Shown: positions 23,101 through 35,900 of the stretch, piece by piece
Layout of the letters: each line of letters starts with the position of its first letter
Position numbering within the stretch: position 1 is the stretch's first letter
Assembly: GCF_001659605.2 (NCBI RefSeq)
Contig: NC_035171.2
Location: 23,911,825-23,975,824 of the forward strand
Length of the DNA stretch: 64,000 nucleotides
Direction: 5' to 3'
Origin: Manihot esculenta
Lineage: Eukaryota; Streptophyta; Magnoliopsida; Malpighiales; Euphorbiaceae
Notes under the pieces: model-generated
The model's input: only the letters and a program-made list of their open reading frames with translations
Databases searched by the model: none
Told to the model about the DNA's origin: nothing
Position numbers and translations under genes: made by a program

Positions 23101-25172
23101 GGTTCGTTCAGGACTTCTCAAAGATAGCAGCTCCTCTGACCAGACTAACCAGGAAGAATAAGAAGTTTCTGTGGACCGACCAGTGCGAGGAGAGTTTCGA
23201 AGAGCTTAAGAAGAGGTTGACTTCAGCACCAGTGTTAGCTCTGTCATCTAGTGATGAGGACTTTACAGTCTTTTGTGATGCGTCCCGTGTGGGACTGGGT
23301 TGTGTACTGATGCAGAATGAGAGGGTGATCGCTTATGCTTCTAGGCAGCTGAAGAAGCATGAGTTGAATTACCCCACACATGACCTTGAGATGGCAGCAG
23401 TAATCTTTGCACTCAAGATGTGGAGGCATTACCTCTATGGGGTGAAATGTGAGATCTTTACAGATCATAAGAGCCTGCAGTACATCTTGAGTCAGAGGGA
23501 TCTGAATCTGAGGCAGAGGAGGTGGGTGGAGCTGCTGAGTGACTATGATTGCAAGATTCAGTATCATCCGGGTAAGGCGAATGTCGTGGCAGACGCCCTA
23601 AGCCGGAAGTCACTAGGCAGTCTATCCCACATCGCGGTAGAGAGGAGACCAGTGGTGAAGGAGTTCTACAAGCTTAGTGAGGAAGGTCTACAGTTGGAGT
23701 TGTCTGGTACAGGTGCCTTAGTGGCCCAGATGAGAGTAGCACCCGTGTTTCTGGAGCAAGTGGCTCAGAAACAGCATGAGGACCCGGAGTTAGTGAAGGT
23801 TGCCAGGACTGTTCAGTCAGGCAAGGATAGCGAGTACAGATTCGACAGTAAGGGGATCCTCCGCTATGGGAGCAGACTATGTGTACCAGATGACATTGGG
23901 CTAAAAGGAGACATTATGAGAGAGGCTCATAATGCAAGATACAACATTCACCCCGGAGCCACCAAGATGTATCAAGATTTGAAGAAAGTTTATTGGTGGC
24001 CAGCGATGAAGAAAGAAGTGGCACAGTTTGTGTCCGCCTGCGAAATATGTCAGAGGGTGAAGCTGGAACATCAGAAGCCGGCTGGAATGCTTAACCCGCT
24101 ACCTATTCCAGAGTGGAAATGGGAGAATATAGCTATGGACTTCGTAGTGGGGTTACCGGCGACGTCCAACAGATTGGACTTCATATGGGTGATTGTGGAC
24201 AGACTCACCAAATCTGCTCACTTCATTCCTGTCAGGAGTGGCTACTCTGTGGACAAGTTGGCGCAGGTATATGTGGATGAGATCGTCAGGCTGCATGGGG
24301 TTCCTGTTTCGATAGTGTCAGATAGAGGGCCCCAGTTCACCTCCAGATTTTGGCGGAGTCTGCAGAATGCCATGGGTACTAGGTTGGATTTCAGTACTGC
24401 CTTCCACCCCCAGACTGATGGACAGTCAGAAAGGACCATCCAGACTATCGAGGATATGCTCAGAATGTGTGTGCTAGACTTTGGCGGTTCTTGGGGGCAG
24501 CATCTACCTTTGGTGGAGTTTGCCTACAACAACAGCCATCATGCTAGCATCGGGATGGCTCCATATGAAGCTTTGTATGGAAGGAAGTGCAGATCACCTG
24601 TTTGCTGGGAGGAAGTTGGAGAAAAGGCCTTGGCAGGGCCTGAGTTAGTAGAGATCACCAGCAGGGTGGTACCCATAATCAGAGAAAGAATCAAGACTGC
24701 TGCAAGCAGACAGAAGAGCTATGCAGACGTCCGCAGAAGACAGTTAGAGTTTCAGGAGGGGGATCTGGTATTGCTCAAGGTGTCTCCAATGAAGGGAGTG
24801 GTTCGCTTCGGGAAGAAAGGTAAACTAGCCCCACGATACATCGGACCCTTTGAAATCTTGCAAAAGATTGGGAATGTGTCGTACAAGTTGGATTTACCTG
24901 CTTCGATGGAAAGAATCCATCCGGTTTTCCATGTTTCAATGTTGAGGAAGTTTGTGTCAGATCCGAACAAGGTTCTTAGTGAGCCTGATGTGGAGGTCCA
25001 AGAGGATCTCACCTATGTTGAACAGCCAGTACGGATCATAGACACCCAGATCAGAAAGTTAAGAAACAAGGAAATCCCGATGGTGAAAGTCTTGTGGAAC
25101 CACCACAACTTGGAAGAATGCACTTGGGAGACACGGGAGTCTATGCTCCAGCAGTACCCTCATCTCTTTTAG
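20193..25172 (+). CDS. Ty3 (Tekay) gag-pol polyprotein with chromodomain
   Basis: An uninterrupted 1659-residue polyprotein. In order it has: a Pro/Tyr-rich N-terminal region; Gag (about 205-315); CX2C-type and CCHC knuckles (the second [14 protein letters not shown], about 448-461); aspartic protease with DPGAS (546-550); reverse transcriptase with the FIDD active site (880-883); RNase H with Asp1029; an integrase zinc finger starting near His1246; integrase catalytic residues Asp1316, Asp1377 and Glu1413 (D,D-35-E spacing); and a C-terminal chromodomain (about 1590-1655). The frame is open upstream to 20160 through TTG and an ATG at 20169. I chose ATG 20193 (MRGTRRSAR) because it lies just after a good splice acceptor. 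All catalytic residues are intact, yet the element lacks its 3' LTR. The stop falls right at the junction with AT-rich DNA, so the natural C-terminus may be slightly longer. Confidence 0.95.
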   Translation: MRGTRRSARLTGVPPEDEVTSARPPTLPRAMSCRANRERVSRDPRRSFDASRRGTNRGGSSSDVREVMEEDQRRDGNLDVSMQEEGTGESQGGVQASGYGFPPHYPPFPQGSGYPMGGTSDYSSFNPYPTYMPYPPFYPPYTQYPAYPPSPFYPNPANPTSGNAAPPPPPPTEPAAPVTQPPRPSSVDGSKVKMIDYLKLDAPKYKSGDDPFEYLRVVKTITDELGASDSRAIQMAGFTLKCKKAREWFKCYVDPRLDGMIWEEFANEFAGWAFPDSSRELKMIEFEQLRQSEHMSVEEFTDKFLELLPFSGQALDSDTKKAKKYVMKLHSRYSSLVQSAERESFHTVVDMARRMEASAIVEGSVKQSVTQSSGVKTPNRGGPSFSSQSSGKKRWDSTTKKPKKNKFWNKLKSGLGFGGGSSSGSDGTECQRCGRPHRGVCRAGTNACFRCGQEGHIARDCPRAPFMGQPQQTASGSVAQPAVPATTQGSGRGRGRGAASSSGSRGEGPSAPARIFTMTQQEANTSNTVVSGNLVIGCSDVYALMDPGASHSFIAPRAVERLGLIVSGLECPLWVSGPKCDPSVAASVCQYSPVFIEGRCLSADLVVLDLTDFDVILGMDWLSTHGATLDCRDKVVRFRDQNGSEVVFRGDKRGTPRGLISALQARRLLRKGCQGYLAHVRELDSQVREPASVPVVREFQDVFPDELPGLPPAREIEFEIELMPGTRPISIPPYRMAPAELKELKEQLQELVEKGFIRQSTSPWGAPVLFVRKKDGSLRLCIDYRQLNKVTTKNRYPLPRIDDLFDQLAGAGCFSKIDLRSGYHQLRIRDEDVPKTAFRTRYGHFEFLVMPFGLTNAPAAFMDLMNRVFSQYLDHFVIVFIDDILVYSRNAEEHAHHLRLVLQTLREHGLYAKFSKCEFWLRSISFLGHVVSENGIEVDPKKTETVANWPRPTSVTEIRSFLGLAGYYRRFVQDFSKIAAPLTRLTRKNKKFLWTDQCEESFEELKKRLTSAPVLALSSSDEDFTVFCDASRVGLGCVLMQNERVIAYASRQLKKHELNYPTHDLEMAAVIFALKMWRHYLYGVKCEIFTDHKSLQYILSQRDLNLRQRRWVELLSDYDCKIQYHPGKANVVADALSRKSLGSLSHIAVERRPVVKEFYKLSEEGLQLELSGTGALVAQMRVAPVFLEQVAQKQHEDPELVKVARTVQSGKDSEYRFDSKGILRYGSRLCVPDDIGLKGDIMREAHNARYNIHPGATKMYQDLKKVYWWPAMKKEVAQFVSACEICQRVKLEHQKPAGMLNPLPIPEWKWENIAMDFVVGLPATSNRLDFIWVIVDRLTKSAHFIPVRSGYSVDKLAQVYVDEIVRLHGVPVSIVSDRGPQFTSRFWRSLQNAMGTRLDFSTAFHPQTDGQSERTIQTIEDMLRMCVLDFGGSWGQHLPLVEFAYNNSHHASIGMAPYEALYGRKCRSPVCWEEVGEKALAGPELVEITSRVVPIIRERIKTAASRQKSYADVRRRQLEFQEGDLVLLKVSPMKGVVRFGKKGKLAPRYIGPFEILQKIGNVSYKLDLPASMERIHPVFHVSMLRKFVSDPNKVLSEPDVEVQEDLTYVEQPVRIIDTQIRKLRNKEIPMVKVLWNHHNLEECTWETRESMLQQYPHLF

Positions 25173-26864
25173 TATTTTAAAATTTAATTAAAATATTTTA
25201 ATTTTATTTAAACTCTAATCTCTCTATATTATTAAAACATTGTAACTAATTGATTGATTTGATTTTGTCAATTTTTTTATTAAAATTTAAATTAATTTAA
25301 TTTTATCTATTATTTTAATTTGTACTGAATACTACTACCATATAATTAAAACTCAAGAGTATTGTTTAACATACTTTAGAATATTTTATTTTATTAGTTA
25401 TTAAAAAATATTATTGTAATTTATTATTTTTTAATTAATTAGATTGATTTTCTATTATATATTTCATGTTGCTTTTGAATTTATAAAAGAATTTCATTAG
25501 ATTGTTCTCATTGCTTAGTTCCATTAATATATTTCAAAAATTTTCTTTTAAAAAATTCAGAATTTATATTGTGACTTATCAATTGCTGCTTTCTCAATAT
25601 TATAAAAATATTTGAGATTCTCTTAGACTTTCATGTGATGTAATTGAATTTTTATAGGTATAATTTGAAATTTAAATATGTGCTTTGTATAATTATACTA
25701 TTAAATTTTGTTTTAGTAGAAATTCTTCTATTAATCCTATTGTTTAGGAGTGAGAACATTAGTGAAAATAACGTGTGTTATATATAATATTTTTTTATCT
25801 CATAATTTTTATTTATTTATTTTAATTGTTTTAAAATTATTGTATTTTTTTTACACTATGCTAATATATAAATTGATATTATAATTTTATTTTATTTTTA
25901 AGAATTTTTTAAAATTTATTTTAATATTTAATAAAATTTAATGTATTTAAAATGAATATAATTAAAATTTAATAAAAAATTATTTTTTTAATGTATATAA
26001 AAAAATAAAATAAATACAAATTATGTAATGGATGAAATAGTATTATACAGATCCAAAAGTAAATGCGGGCCAGGAGCAAGCTATGTTCTTGACGAGGAAG
26101 GGCACAAGTAGACGCCATGGGCCGATCGGAATTCGGTAGTTGGATTTATTTTTTGAATTGAATTAAAATTAATTTGATTTAAAATAGTTGGATATGATTT
26201 TGATTTTTTAATAATTTTAATTTAATTTTAAAATAATTACAGTTTTAATTTTTCACAGTTCAGGTTTTAATTTTTAATTAAATTAAAATTATAAATCGAT
26301 AATTTGATTTTAATTTTTAATTAAGTTTAAATTATAAATTGAGAATTTGATTTTAATTTTAAAAAAATAAAAAATAAAAATTCAAATATAAATATAAATG
26401 TTAAATATTGTTGAATATATATTTTATTAAATAAATAAAATATTTAAAATATATCAATTTACATGAAAAAAATAAAATAATTTTACATATAATATAAAAA
26501 ATAAAATAATATTACATTTAAATATAAAAAATATTTTTTATAAATTAAAAATAAAATTTAATTCAATTATTTGATAATTTAATTTCATGTGACATAAATT
26601 TATAAAATTATTTATTTTAAAAAGAAAAAAATTAAATTAAATTATCAATTTAAATCGATGGATTTCGATCTGATTTTAATTTTAATTTATTAAAAGTGAA
26701 ACAGTAACCTGTCTTTTTAATTCAAAATTTGAATTTAATTTAAAAATGAAAGCGGATTGGCTAGTTCAATTGCAGATTTAATCGGTTTGATTCATAGTTT
26801 GAACCAAATCGTGTCGGCACAGGTCTTACCCGAAAACTGCCAAAGGGCAAGAGGGATTAACGAG

Positions 26865-26899
<35 letters not shown>

Positions 26900-27933
26900 G
26901 GAGAAGAAACATCTCGTTATCTACTCAAAACGCATGCAAAATCTTATTATGATTTTTTTCCTGTATCTCAACTTCTTTTATATAATTGTTTTTATTTATT
27001 TATAATTATTTTATGAATAATGAATTTGTAATATTTATAATAAAAATAATGTTTTAGTTTTTAATTAGATACTTTTTACTATAACTAATTTTCCCAAACG
27101 TGTATTATAGGTTATCTCTATTTAGTGTATACACTCATATTTTAGTATTTCTATATTTTATAGTTTTATATGTAAAATATTATATTAAAGTTTTATATTT
27201 AAAAAATAATTAAAGGATAATTATTATAATATAATTATGAATACATCTCGCAAACAAAATAGTTTTTACATACATTGTTTTTTAAATATAAAAAATTTTA
27301 CATGACTTAAAATTTTTATATCTTACTGTTAATTCAAATTAACAATATAACTATAATATTAATTTTAAAAACATATTTGATAGAATTTAAAATAATGAAG
27401 TTACTTTAATAGTCTTTTATATACATATATTCAAAATTTAGAGTTTGTATGTGATATAAAAGATAATCGACATAATAAAAATTATTATCCAATTCATAAT
27501 TCAAATATTATTGCTAATAGTTAAAATAATTAAAGATGTTTTAAAAAATTTATTATTCATTCCTTTCCATATATATAGATTCTAGATGTATAAAATTGAA
27601 TTATTATTTAAATACTTTTTAAAAATAAACATAAAATTACATAGTTATTCTTTATTATATATATATATTATAATATGTTAAAAAATGGAATTCAGCAATT
27701 ACTTTCTAAATTATGTTTCATGAAATTTAATTTAATTATTTTTTAAATAAAAGTGGATATACTCATAATTTTTCTTCCCATATTTCTTTTTTATTTGGAA
27801 TTCAATTGATATAAAATGAAATTAATTTTTAAAATTATGGTTTTAATCTAATTTATATAATATATTTTTCTTAATTTATTTTTATTAAGAATCTAATTAA
27901 TTTAAAATATTTTTTTAAAATTTATCTAATAAG
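25173..27933. other. AT-rich DNA with dispersed AT-rich repeat family
   Basis: From the base after the polyprotein stop, the sequence matches the interior of an AT-rich repeat also seen near 58140-58210 and 41400-41480 (shared phrases TTTTAAAATTTAATTAAAAT and TATATTATTAAAA). Another related stretch is at 26130-26720. No gene. Between 26040 and 26130 and again at 26740-26864 there are short higher-GC islands without recognised content. Confidence 0.5.
26865..26894 (+). repeat. poly(A) tract, 30 A
   Basis: Thirty consecutive A residues follow a short higher-GC island (26740-26864). Such a tract can mark the 3' end of a retroposed sequence (SINE or processed transcript), but I see no promoter boxes, no target duplication and no coding content. 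Confidence 0.6.
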
Positions 27934-27938
27934 ATATT

Positions 27939-28458
27939 TGATGTAGCCGAAAATGAGCTAAATATGACATGTCAATCCGTAAAAAAAGAATACGAGGGAT
28001 AGGTGTCTAGAGGCAACTACTATAACATTCAAATCAGTAATTTTTTCATGAATGGTGAGTGTAAATAAACGATTTAAGTTTTAGAAAAGTGTGTTAGAAT
28101 GCATATTTGAACACTTTGTTTGTTTTATTTTTATATTATAATAAGATAAGGTTAATTAGTGATTTTTCTGAAAATTCGGCTAGTACCGGCTAGTGGATAA
28201 GAAATTCCTTAGTTGTAGATATAATGAAAACCTATTGTATAACATCCTTTAACGATAACTAGATGTCACGGGATGCTTGTTCATATACACGGGCGAGCCT
28301 TCTATTATTTCGAATATCGACCATTCGGTTGACCGGGTTTTCTCTCTTGAGGGTGAGACCTGAGTGACTGAGTGTCACAGTCTATTAAGATTTTGCCACG
28401 TGGTTCCGTTGTATAGTGATAATGTATGATACTCTTGGGCGATCATTATGCCATATCA
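27939..28458 (-). repeat. 3' LTR of the Tat element (520 bp)
   Basis: Begins TGATGTAGCCGAAAATGAGC and ends GCCATATCA on +. It aligns over its length with 38404-38932 but with many substitutions. The next bases, GAAGTCCCTCC, are a polypurine tract on the minus strand (GGAGGGACTTC), as expected inside a 3' LTR. Confidence 0.88.
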
Positions 28459-28778
28459 GAAGTCCCTCCATTAGTTTTTGATTCTTCAGATTCGAAATTT
28501 ACAACTGTTTTCTACGATTTGGACACCTGGTATGCTCGAATTAGTTTCCCATACTCGTGTCTCTTTGACTGTTCTAGTAATAAATGGTGTTGCTTCACTT
28601 CTCGAGCCACATTTAAACTAGTCGTCATAACAACAGTATAAATTCTCCCTTTCTCCAACGATCACAACTTTTGCTCTCAAATACTTCTTTTTTGGAAAAA
28701 GCTTAAATACTCGATTCTCTCTTTCATTCATATTATCCAAAGCTAGCTCCTCCTTCCATCATTTTCTATTCTTTAGAA

Positions 28779-31700
28779 ATGAATAGGTCTTCTATGACTT
28801 CTTTGCCTTCATCTTTTGGTAGTAGCTCAACCTCTAGCTCTTCCTCCGGTGGCTCCATCTGTGCTCCGACTCCCATAGTTCTATTGAGAGCAATCCATGG
28901 TAATGATACTCTACTGGTGAATGACATCCTATCCATATTAACTGAGAGGGATGTAGATCGTCTCCATTACCACTACCAGATCTCCCGAGAGATTTTTAGG
29001 ATTTACACTCCTAATCTAAACGTTCGAATTGATGACTAAATCCTGACTGAAGATATCATCATGGTGTACGAGGAGTAGTTAAAGGCAGGTCTTCGGTTTT
29101 CAATTGATCCATTCTACGTTGAAGTCCTCAGATTTCATAAAATATCAATCGCCCAACTGCATCCCAACAGCTGGAGAATTTTGGTTACCTTTCACTTTAT
29201 CTGCTTCAATAATAACATTGATCCAAGCGTGGCCTTATTCTCCTAGTTGTACTAGCTAGGTACTCAAAAAAACGAAGAGTTTTGGTTCTTCAGCAAGCAA
29301 AAGCGCTAGAATTTTTTCGACCGGATTGCCTCTTTTCTAAAGTGTTGGAAGAATAAGTTTTTCATGCTCCGCCATAGGGTTTCCGAGGATTTTGGCCAGC
29401 TTCGAACCGATTGGAACGTGTATGTGAAACTGAGGAAGGATGGGGTCTAATCATGGAGGGACGAGGAAAAGGCTCTAAACTTCCTCTAGCCCCCCGAGTA
29501 GATATTAATGTGACTGTGAGGAAGCTACCTTGTCCTAGCAAAGCCACTTTTCAATCGGAACGGGCCTGGTTGCCACAGTCAATCAGTTATCAGAACCCAA
29601 GGATGATTTTACTCTCTTCCTCAAAGCATAGTATTTTATATTTTAACCACCTTTACCTTTGCATTATTTTACTTACTCTCCATTTTATGCAGACATGCAG
29701 ACATGACTGCCAAAGGGAAGATCAAGTTTACAGAGGGAACTCATGCTGCTTGAAAAAGAAATGCTGCTACTGGTACCTCGGACCTCTGTAAGGAAACTCA
29801 GAGATTACTGCAATCCAAATTTACGCAGCAGAAAAAAAAAATCTTTATTTCCCTTTCAAGATCTGAGTGCTTCATTCAATTCGAAATGAAGGATAAAAGA
29901 CTAACCTTTTAGACTTGACGAAAAGAGATTGTTCTGGACTGATGGTGCTGCTTCTGAAATGAACACCCTCAATGGTATCCACAAGAACGTTTCCATCTAG
30001 AATGCTAGCTCTCTCAATGGATAGATTAGCTATGTGCTCCCCAATCTGCAATTTAGAAAAATGATCACTCAAAAACCTTTTTCCCATAATTCAAAGAAGG
30101 TGTTTTATGATCACTCATTTTTCTCAGTCTTTTTATTTTTCCACACTTCTTTTCGTAAAAAAATTATGTTCATACCCAACTATCACAATCTCACAGATAC
30201 TCATATATCTATGTGATAATTCATTTTCAAAAGAAAAACAAAAAATCTTTTATCTGTAATAGTTATAGATAGACTGCAAATCTTTTAAATATTATTATCT
30301 TATAATAATAAATAATTAATATTAACAATAATAATATCTTTATTATTATTAATTATATTAATGAGCTTTTAGCCCATTAATATGACATAGCACATCAATG
30401 ACGTTCTTTTTTGTGTGACCTAATAGTCTCACATTAATTGACAATAGGCCTAGTCCGATAAGACCCGTAAATCATAAGCGGCCTCTAACAAGACGTTATG
30501 ACTACCCAATTAATATGAGGATCGATAGTCCGATAAAGCCTAATAAACAGAATATGTATTAATCCATTTGTCACATGATATCTAGTTTGAACATAAGTCA
30601 TGGTCAATGTCAAACTTATAATGTTCAAACTTATGATTTCTCGATCTCTAAGTAGACTGATAAAACCAAATGATATTGATCACATTATCAATTCATTTGA
30701 GTATAGCCATGCATTTCTCAGTCTCACTTATCGAGGGGCCCATAAGATATCTCTCTCAAAGAGAGAGACAAATTTTGTCTTGATTATTCAATATCCTCTA
30801 CATAATTTCTATTATATTCAATCATAACCTTTATGATTATCCATTTAAAGACAATGTTTGGTTATGTCAAAACATAACAACTCTTATGTTGGAAACTATG
30901 ACTATCTTGAGATTCACTTATGATAATAGCTCATGTAGTGATCTCAATGTGGCTCCATCCAATACTTTGTTCTCTAACAAGTATCTATGATTATTGATTT
31001 ATATCAACATACACATAATCATCTCATGATTATCAATCAATAATCATACTAGTCATATTTTATTATTATCATCATAATAATAAATATCCAGGAATGTTAA
31101 TCATTATTATATAGTATGCAAACAAATAATAATGATAACAAAACCTCTTTTATTAATAAACAAAATGACATACAAAAAGGTCCAAGATAATGGCCTAGGG
31201 CAAATACACTAACACCCTCCTCCAAAACGGGTACGATGGGCATAAGAGATCATCATGCTGCCTCCTCCCCCACCTCCTCCCCCACCTCCTCTTGCTGCAG
31301 CGACCAGGCCTTCAAATACCCAACTCGAGTCTTCAGCTAGGCTTCTCCCCTCTCTCCTAGCTATCCCCCTCCACAAAACTATGAAGAGGCTGGTACAGGA
31401 GTTCCTTGGTCTCGGAGCATCCAACATCTTGCCATGGCACTGACCCGAGTCGACTCTCTCCTTGAGGAGCCTAGATTGTCTCTCCTTATTTCGAAAAATG
31501 CCATGCGACCTGGAGATCACTAGAGGCTAGGTGCTGTTGAGATGGATGACCTGTATGATAACATCATCCACTCAGCTATAGAATGTGCTCTGTCCGCCTA
31601 CTTGGCCAAAGAGTGCAACAAGAGCCTAAGAAGGGAGTTTAAGGCTTAAGAGATGGATAAGAATCTCCTTCAGGAGGAATTTTCAAGGCTAAAGGATCGA

Positions 31701-32086
31701 GTGTCCAAGGTGGAGAACACAATGAAGGAGACCCTAGAGTTCGTAGACAAGCTTCAGGCCGACCTAGACGAGGCTAATACTGAGAAGGCCACCCTTGAGA
31801 ATTGGGCCAAGACCATTGAGGATCAACGATCGATCTTTAATGGCAAGTCTAGGAACTACAATCTCAGGCTCAAGAAAGTCGAGCCACCACAGATCGAGTT
31901 GCTGAGTTGGAAGTTGAACTTCAAAAGACAGTGGCTCGGGGTGGGGAGATGTTTGTTGAAGGCAAGGACTCTATAAAGAAGGAGCTCATCGAGCGATTTT
32001 CAACAGAGGACTTCTCTTGGATTGACGACATCTTCTCCGAGGAGGAGGACGAGAATGAGGATAGGCAGGATGAGGAGACCAAATGA
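28779..32086 (+). pseudogene. antisense gene of the Tat element (Transposase_28-like), broken
   Basis: This reads on the strand opposite to gag-pol. The first part (28779-29039, 86 codons) has a Ser-rich start followed by LSILTERDVDRLHYHYQISR. After a stop, homology continues to about 29600 (for example RFHKISIAQLHPNSWRIL and WKNKFFMLRHRVSED). That pattern is what databases call putative gypsy-type transposon (Transposase_28). It is interrupted by a solo copia LTR (29787-31214). It resumes with a Pro-rich run, then from 31653 an alpha-helical coiled coil (LKDRVSKVENTMKETLEFVD), and after a frame change near 31890 ends in an acidic tail (DDIFSEEEDENED...). Function is unknown. Antisense ORFs are known in Tat elements such as Grande. 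The stops and frameshifts make this copy non-functional. Confidence 0.65.
29787..31214 (-). mobile_element. solo LTR of a Ty1/copia element (1428 bp)
   Basis: On the minus strand it starts TGTTAGTGTATTTGCCCTAGG and ends GAGTTTCCTTACA, the usual look of plant copia LTRs. Flanks are ACCTC (29782-29786) and CCCTC (31215-31219), a 5-bp target duplication with one mutation. The antisense gene of the Tat element is interrupted here and resumes after it. No internal copia coding sequence is present, so it is the product of LTR-LTR recombination. Confidence 0.8.
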
Positions 32087-32344
32087 AGACAATATCCCTT
32101 ACTCGACTTCTGTTGAAAATATACTAGATGTAAACGAGAATTTAATAGAAGCACGAGAGGAGATGACTGAAGATGTCCCTATTGCCATGTAAAAAAATTT
32201 TCTAATGAAAATATTTCCTTCATTTTCTTGTCTTTATTTTTGCTAAGTATTAGGATCAATACTCAACCTAATAATATAAACAATAATCAGAACTCTCACC
32301 TGGTAATTTTACAGATCATTCACCAACCTTGATAAATAAATGAC

Positions 32345-32800
32345 TTAATGTATTTCAACGGAGCTAACGGCCAAACATTTGCCTAACGGTTTTAACCTGC
32401 CTTGTGGCCTGGGCATAAATGCTTTAGAAACTTTATTAATTTGACTAACACAACCAATTATGTGCCTGGCCATTACCTGCCTTGTGGCTTAGGCATAAAT
32501 GCCTTAGAAAATTTATTAATGGGATTAACACTCAGTTATATGCCTGACAGTTACCCGCCTTGTAGCTCAGACATAAATGCCTTAGAAAATTTATTAATGG
32601 GATTAACACCCCGTTATGTGCCTGGCAGTTCTTGTAACTCAGGCATAAATGTCTTTAAAATTTATTAATAGAACTAATACCCAATTATGTGCCTGGCAGT
32701 TACCTGCTTTGTGGCTCAGGCATAAATGCCTTAAAAAAAATTATTAAGGGACTAACACTCAGTTATATGCCTAGAGGTACTCGCCTTGTGGCTTATTCCT
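32345..32800. repeat. tandem repeat block, ~72-80-bp unit x ~5
   Basis: Units marked by CTTGTGGCTCAGGCATAAATG recur at 32401, 32481, 32559, 32631, 32708 and (partial) 32785. Each also contains TTTATTAATGGGATTAACAC and TTATGTGCCTGGCAGTTACC-like text. It lies between the end of pol (32901) and the convergent antisense gene (32086). Tandem repeats at this position are a known feature of Tat/Ogre elements and a source of satellites. Confidence 0.88.
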
Positions 32801-32900
32801 GCAAGAACCTTTCTTAATCATCAGTTCATGCTTATTTTGGCAAACCATCGTTTCCATATAGCTGAATAAAACATGACATATAAAAAATACCTTGTTAATG

Positions 32901-35900
32901 TTATTGATAAAATTTGTGTAAATTATAAATATTCCAGGAATAGGGGGTGACTCGACCATTTAACTTGGCTAGTATATAAGTCCCAAGACGAATAACTTTC
33001 GAGACTCTAACTGGTCTTTTCCAGTTTTTGCTCAACTTATCAGACTCGACACTACCACCTGTTACATTAAACCATTTAAGAACTAAGTCTCCTATATTAA
33101 AGAATCGAGGTTTAACCCGTGTGTTGAATATCAGAGACATTTTATTCCTATAAATAGCTATTCTGATTGAGCCTTATTCTCATAGAAACTTAGCTTGGCC
33201 AAGGTTGAATTGTATCTCTTCAGAGTCCCCTGAGGAGTCGGGATGCTGGGTCTTAAAACTGCTTACCTAGACCTCCATGGATATTACCGCTTCGGCACTA
33301 TATACTAGTGAAAATGAGGTTTCCCTTGTGGCTACTTTTGGAGTTATTCTGTATGCCCATAGAATATGAGGTAATTCTTTGGGCCAGTTGTCTTTGGTCT
33401 TGTTGAGCCTTTTCTTTTAATCTTGAAGGATCGTTTTGTTTGTAACCTGGATTGTATTGTTGGTTTGTGAGTGGTATGCTGAGCTGAATCGTAGGTCAAT
33501 ACCCCATTTCTTACAAAAGTCTTTAAACTTGAAACTTGCAAATTGCCTCCCATTTTCAATGATGACTACCTTAGGATACCAAATCATGTTAAGATGCTCT
33601 TGCTGATGAAGGAAATGGCCTGTTAGGTGGTCATGGACTGGACCGTCTCTGCCTCGGTCCATTTGTTGAAATGATCAACCGCTATAATTACGTACTTCCT
33701 TGACACGGTTGTTTTGGAAAATAGGTCATTGCCAATTGTTGCTTGCATCTCACTTGGAGTTTGAGGGATACTTGCATGGGCTTGACATCTTTGGCACTTC
33801 TAGACGAGCTCCCTTACATCTTGCATTACTGTAGGCTAGTAATATCCTTGTCTGAATGCTTTCTGAGTGATTGTCCGAGCTTCTTCATGACTTTCACAGT
33901 CTCCTTCATGGATATCTTTGAGGATACTCCTACCCTCATTCTCCGTTACGCACCATAACCGTGGCTGAGTTGATGATTTTCTGTACAACCAACTATTTAT
34001 TAGTGTATATCTAGAAGATTTTTTTAATTACCAATTTAGCTGCTAAACCTTCTGCTGGCAAATCGTCCTCTGTTAGGAATCTGTACACTAGATTCATTCA
34101 TGAGTCTACCATCTCAATTGGCAGAGTCATCTCTTCATAGTTGTTGGAGTATGCAAAACTTCAAACTGGACAGGCTAAGTCAAATGTTGCTCTCCTGCTG
34201 CTGCCATTTTTGCTAGCTGATCAGCCTCTTCATTGTCGCTTCTAGCTACTTGGTGGAGTTCACAGTCGCTCTACCTATTCTTAATCTTCATCATTAGGGA
34301 TTGGAATTTTTTTTCATATTTGATGAAACTTGGGTCCCATACCTTGAATTGACCCTGGCACTAATGAATAACCAGTTGTGAGTGACTAAAAATAATTGAC
34401 TTTTACATACCTATTTCCTCGATGATCCTAAGTGCCATGATCATAGCTTCATATTCCGCTGCATTGTTTGTGGCACTGAAGGTGAGTTTTACCGCATATT
34501 GAAGTCTTATTCTTGTCTGGCTTTGTAGAAGAATTCCTATACCAGAACCCCCAGCTCCATAGGCACTATCCGCCACAACTGCCACTCATCAATTGCAAGC
34601 TCGAAAGTCTCAAGGGATAGTGTCATTTTTGCTACAAAAATCAACTAGAGTTTGGGCCTTCATTGCAATTCTAGGAATGTACCTGATGTCATAGTTTGAC
34701 AATATAACAGCCTAAGTGGATAGTCACCCTGAAAGCTCTAGCCTATGAAGCACCTTTCAAAGAGGGTATTTTGTCCTTACCTCTATAATATAGGACTCGA
34801 AGTAAGGTTGTAGTTTTGGTTGCATATATCAACACTACGAAGGCCAGCTTCTCAAGAGGAGGATAATTTAATTCTTCCCCTTTCAAGACTTGGCTGGTAT
34901 AATAAACTGAGCTTTACTCTCATTTGACTTCTCATATAAGCATCGAGCTTATTGTATCCTGTGTAACAAAAAAATATAAAACCAAAACCTCTCCTTCAAT
35001 GGGTGAGTTTAGCAAAGGTGGGGATGACAAAAAATGTTTCAAATTATGAAATGCCTCAATGTACTCTTCCTCCCACACAAACTTATTTTTTCTTTTTAAT
35101 ACTTTAAAGAAAGGGAGACATCTCTTGGCTGAATATAATGTGAACCGACCTAGAGCTATTACTTGAGCATTGTGTTTTTGAACATCGTTAATGCATTTAG
35201 GTGCCTTCATGTCTTGTATAGTTTTAATCTTATCAGGTCAACTTCTATACCCCTTTCAGAGACTATGTACCCTAAAAATTTATCAGCCCTTCTCTCAAAA
35301 ATGCATTTTTCAGGGTTTAGTTTCATACTTGTTTTATCCAGTACATTAAAGATCTTCTGAATGTTGCCCGGGTGGTCTTTCAAGGTTCAAATTTTTTCAC
35401 CATGTCATCAACATACACCTCCACTGTTGTTCCTTCTAGATCTTTAAAACCGTCTGTGTAACATCCTCAAACCCATAGGTAGAGTAGTGCCATCGTTAGG
35501 CTATTTCATTCCTAGAGTAAGTGGCATTAGGGGAGGTGCTAGCTTAACTCTAATCTGCTAATAACTGAATCATAGAAAACTTAAATAAAGAAAAGGTATA
35601 GTTTGTGACATTCCTTGCTCTGTCTACTCTTTGATAGGGTAAGGGGTGTTACAATCTGACACGAGCCTTTGATAGTTTTTCCCTGTATTGTTCAATTCGA
35701 ATGGCATTATCTTGTAGCAAAAAACCCCCTTCATCTGTGATGAAGGCGGACTTTTCGGCATCATCGGGATCCATAAGGATCTGGTAATATCCTAAAGTGG
35801 CATCTAAAAAAATGACCACAATATGAACCAAGGTAGATTCTACTAAGCTGTTGATAGATAGGAGTGAATAATGGTCCTTTAGACATGCTTTATTTAAATT

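Larger units (their letters stand above)
17818..25172 (+). mobile_element. Ty3 chromovirus (Tekay-like), 3'-truncated
   Basis: The element has a 2.1-kb 5' LTR (17818-19921, TG...CA), a primer-binding site (19925), a leader and one long gag-pol frame ending at 25172. The order protease, RT, RNase H, integrase, C-terminal chromodomain defines the Ty3 chromoviruses; the long LTR and polyprotein wording fit the Tekay/Del lineage. There is no polypurine tract and no 3' LTR after the stop codon; the sequence changes at once to AT-rich host repeat. The base before the LTR is in a dead LINE (possible target bases GGCGA at 17813-17817), with no matching right-hand duplication. It therefore inserted normally and later lost its right end. 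Confidence 0.92.

Noticed and set aside
23244..23567. Minus-strand open frames within the Tekay gag-pol
   Set aside because: Antisense shadows of a long real ORF; no independent support.
26757..27005. Open frame with a long Lys run
   Set aside because: The Lys run is the 30-A tract; the flanks are AT-rich with no domain.
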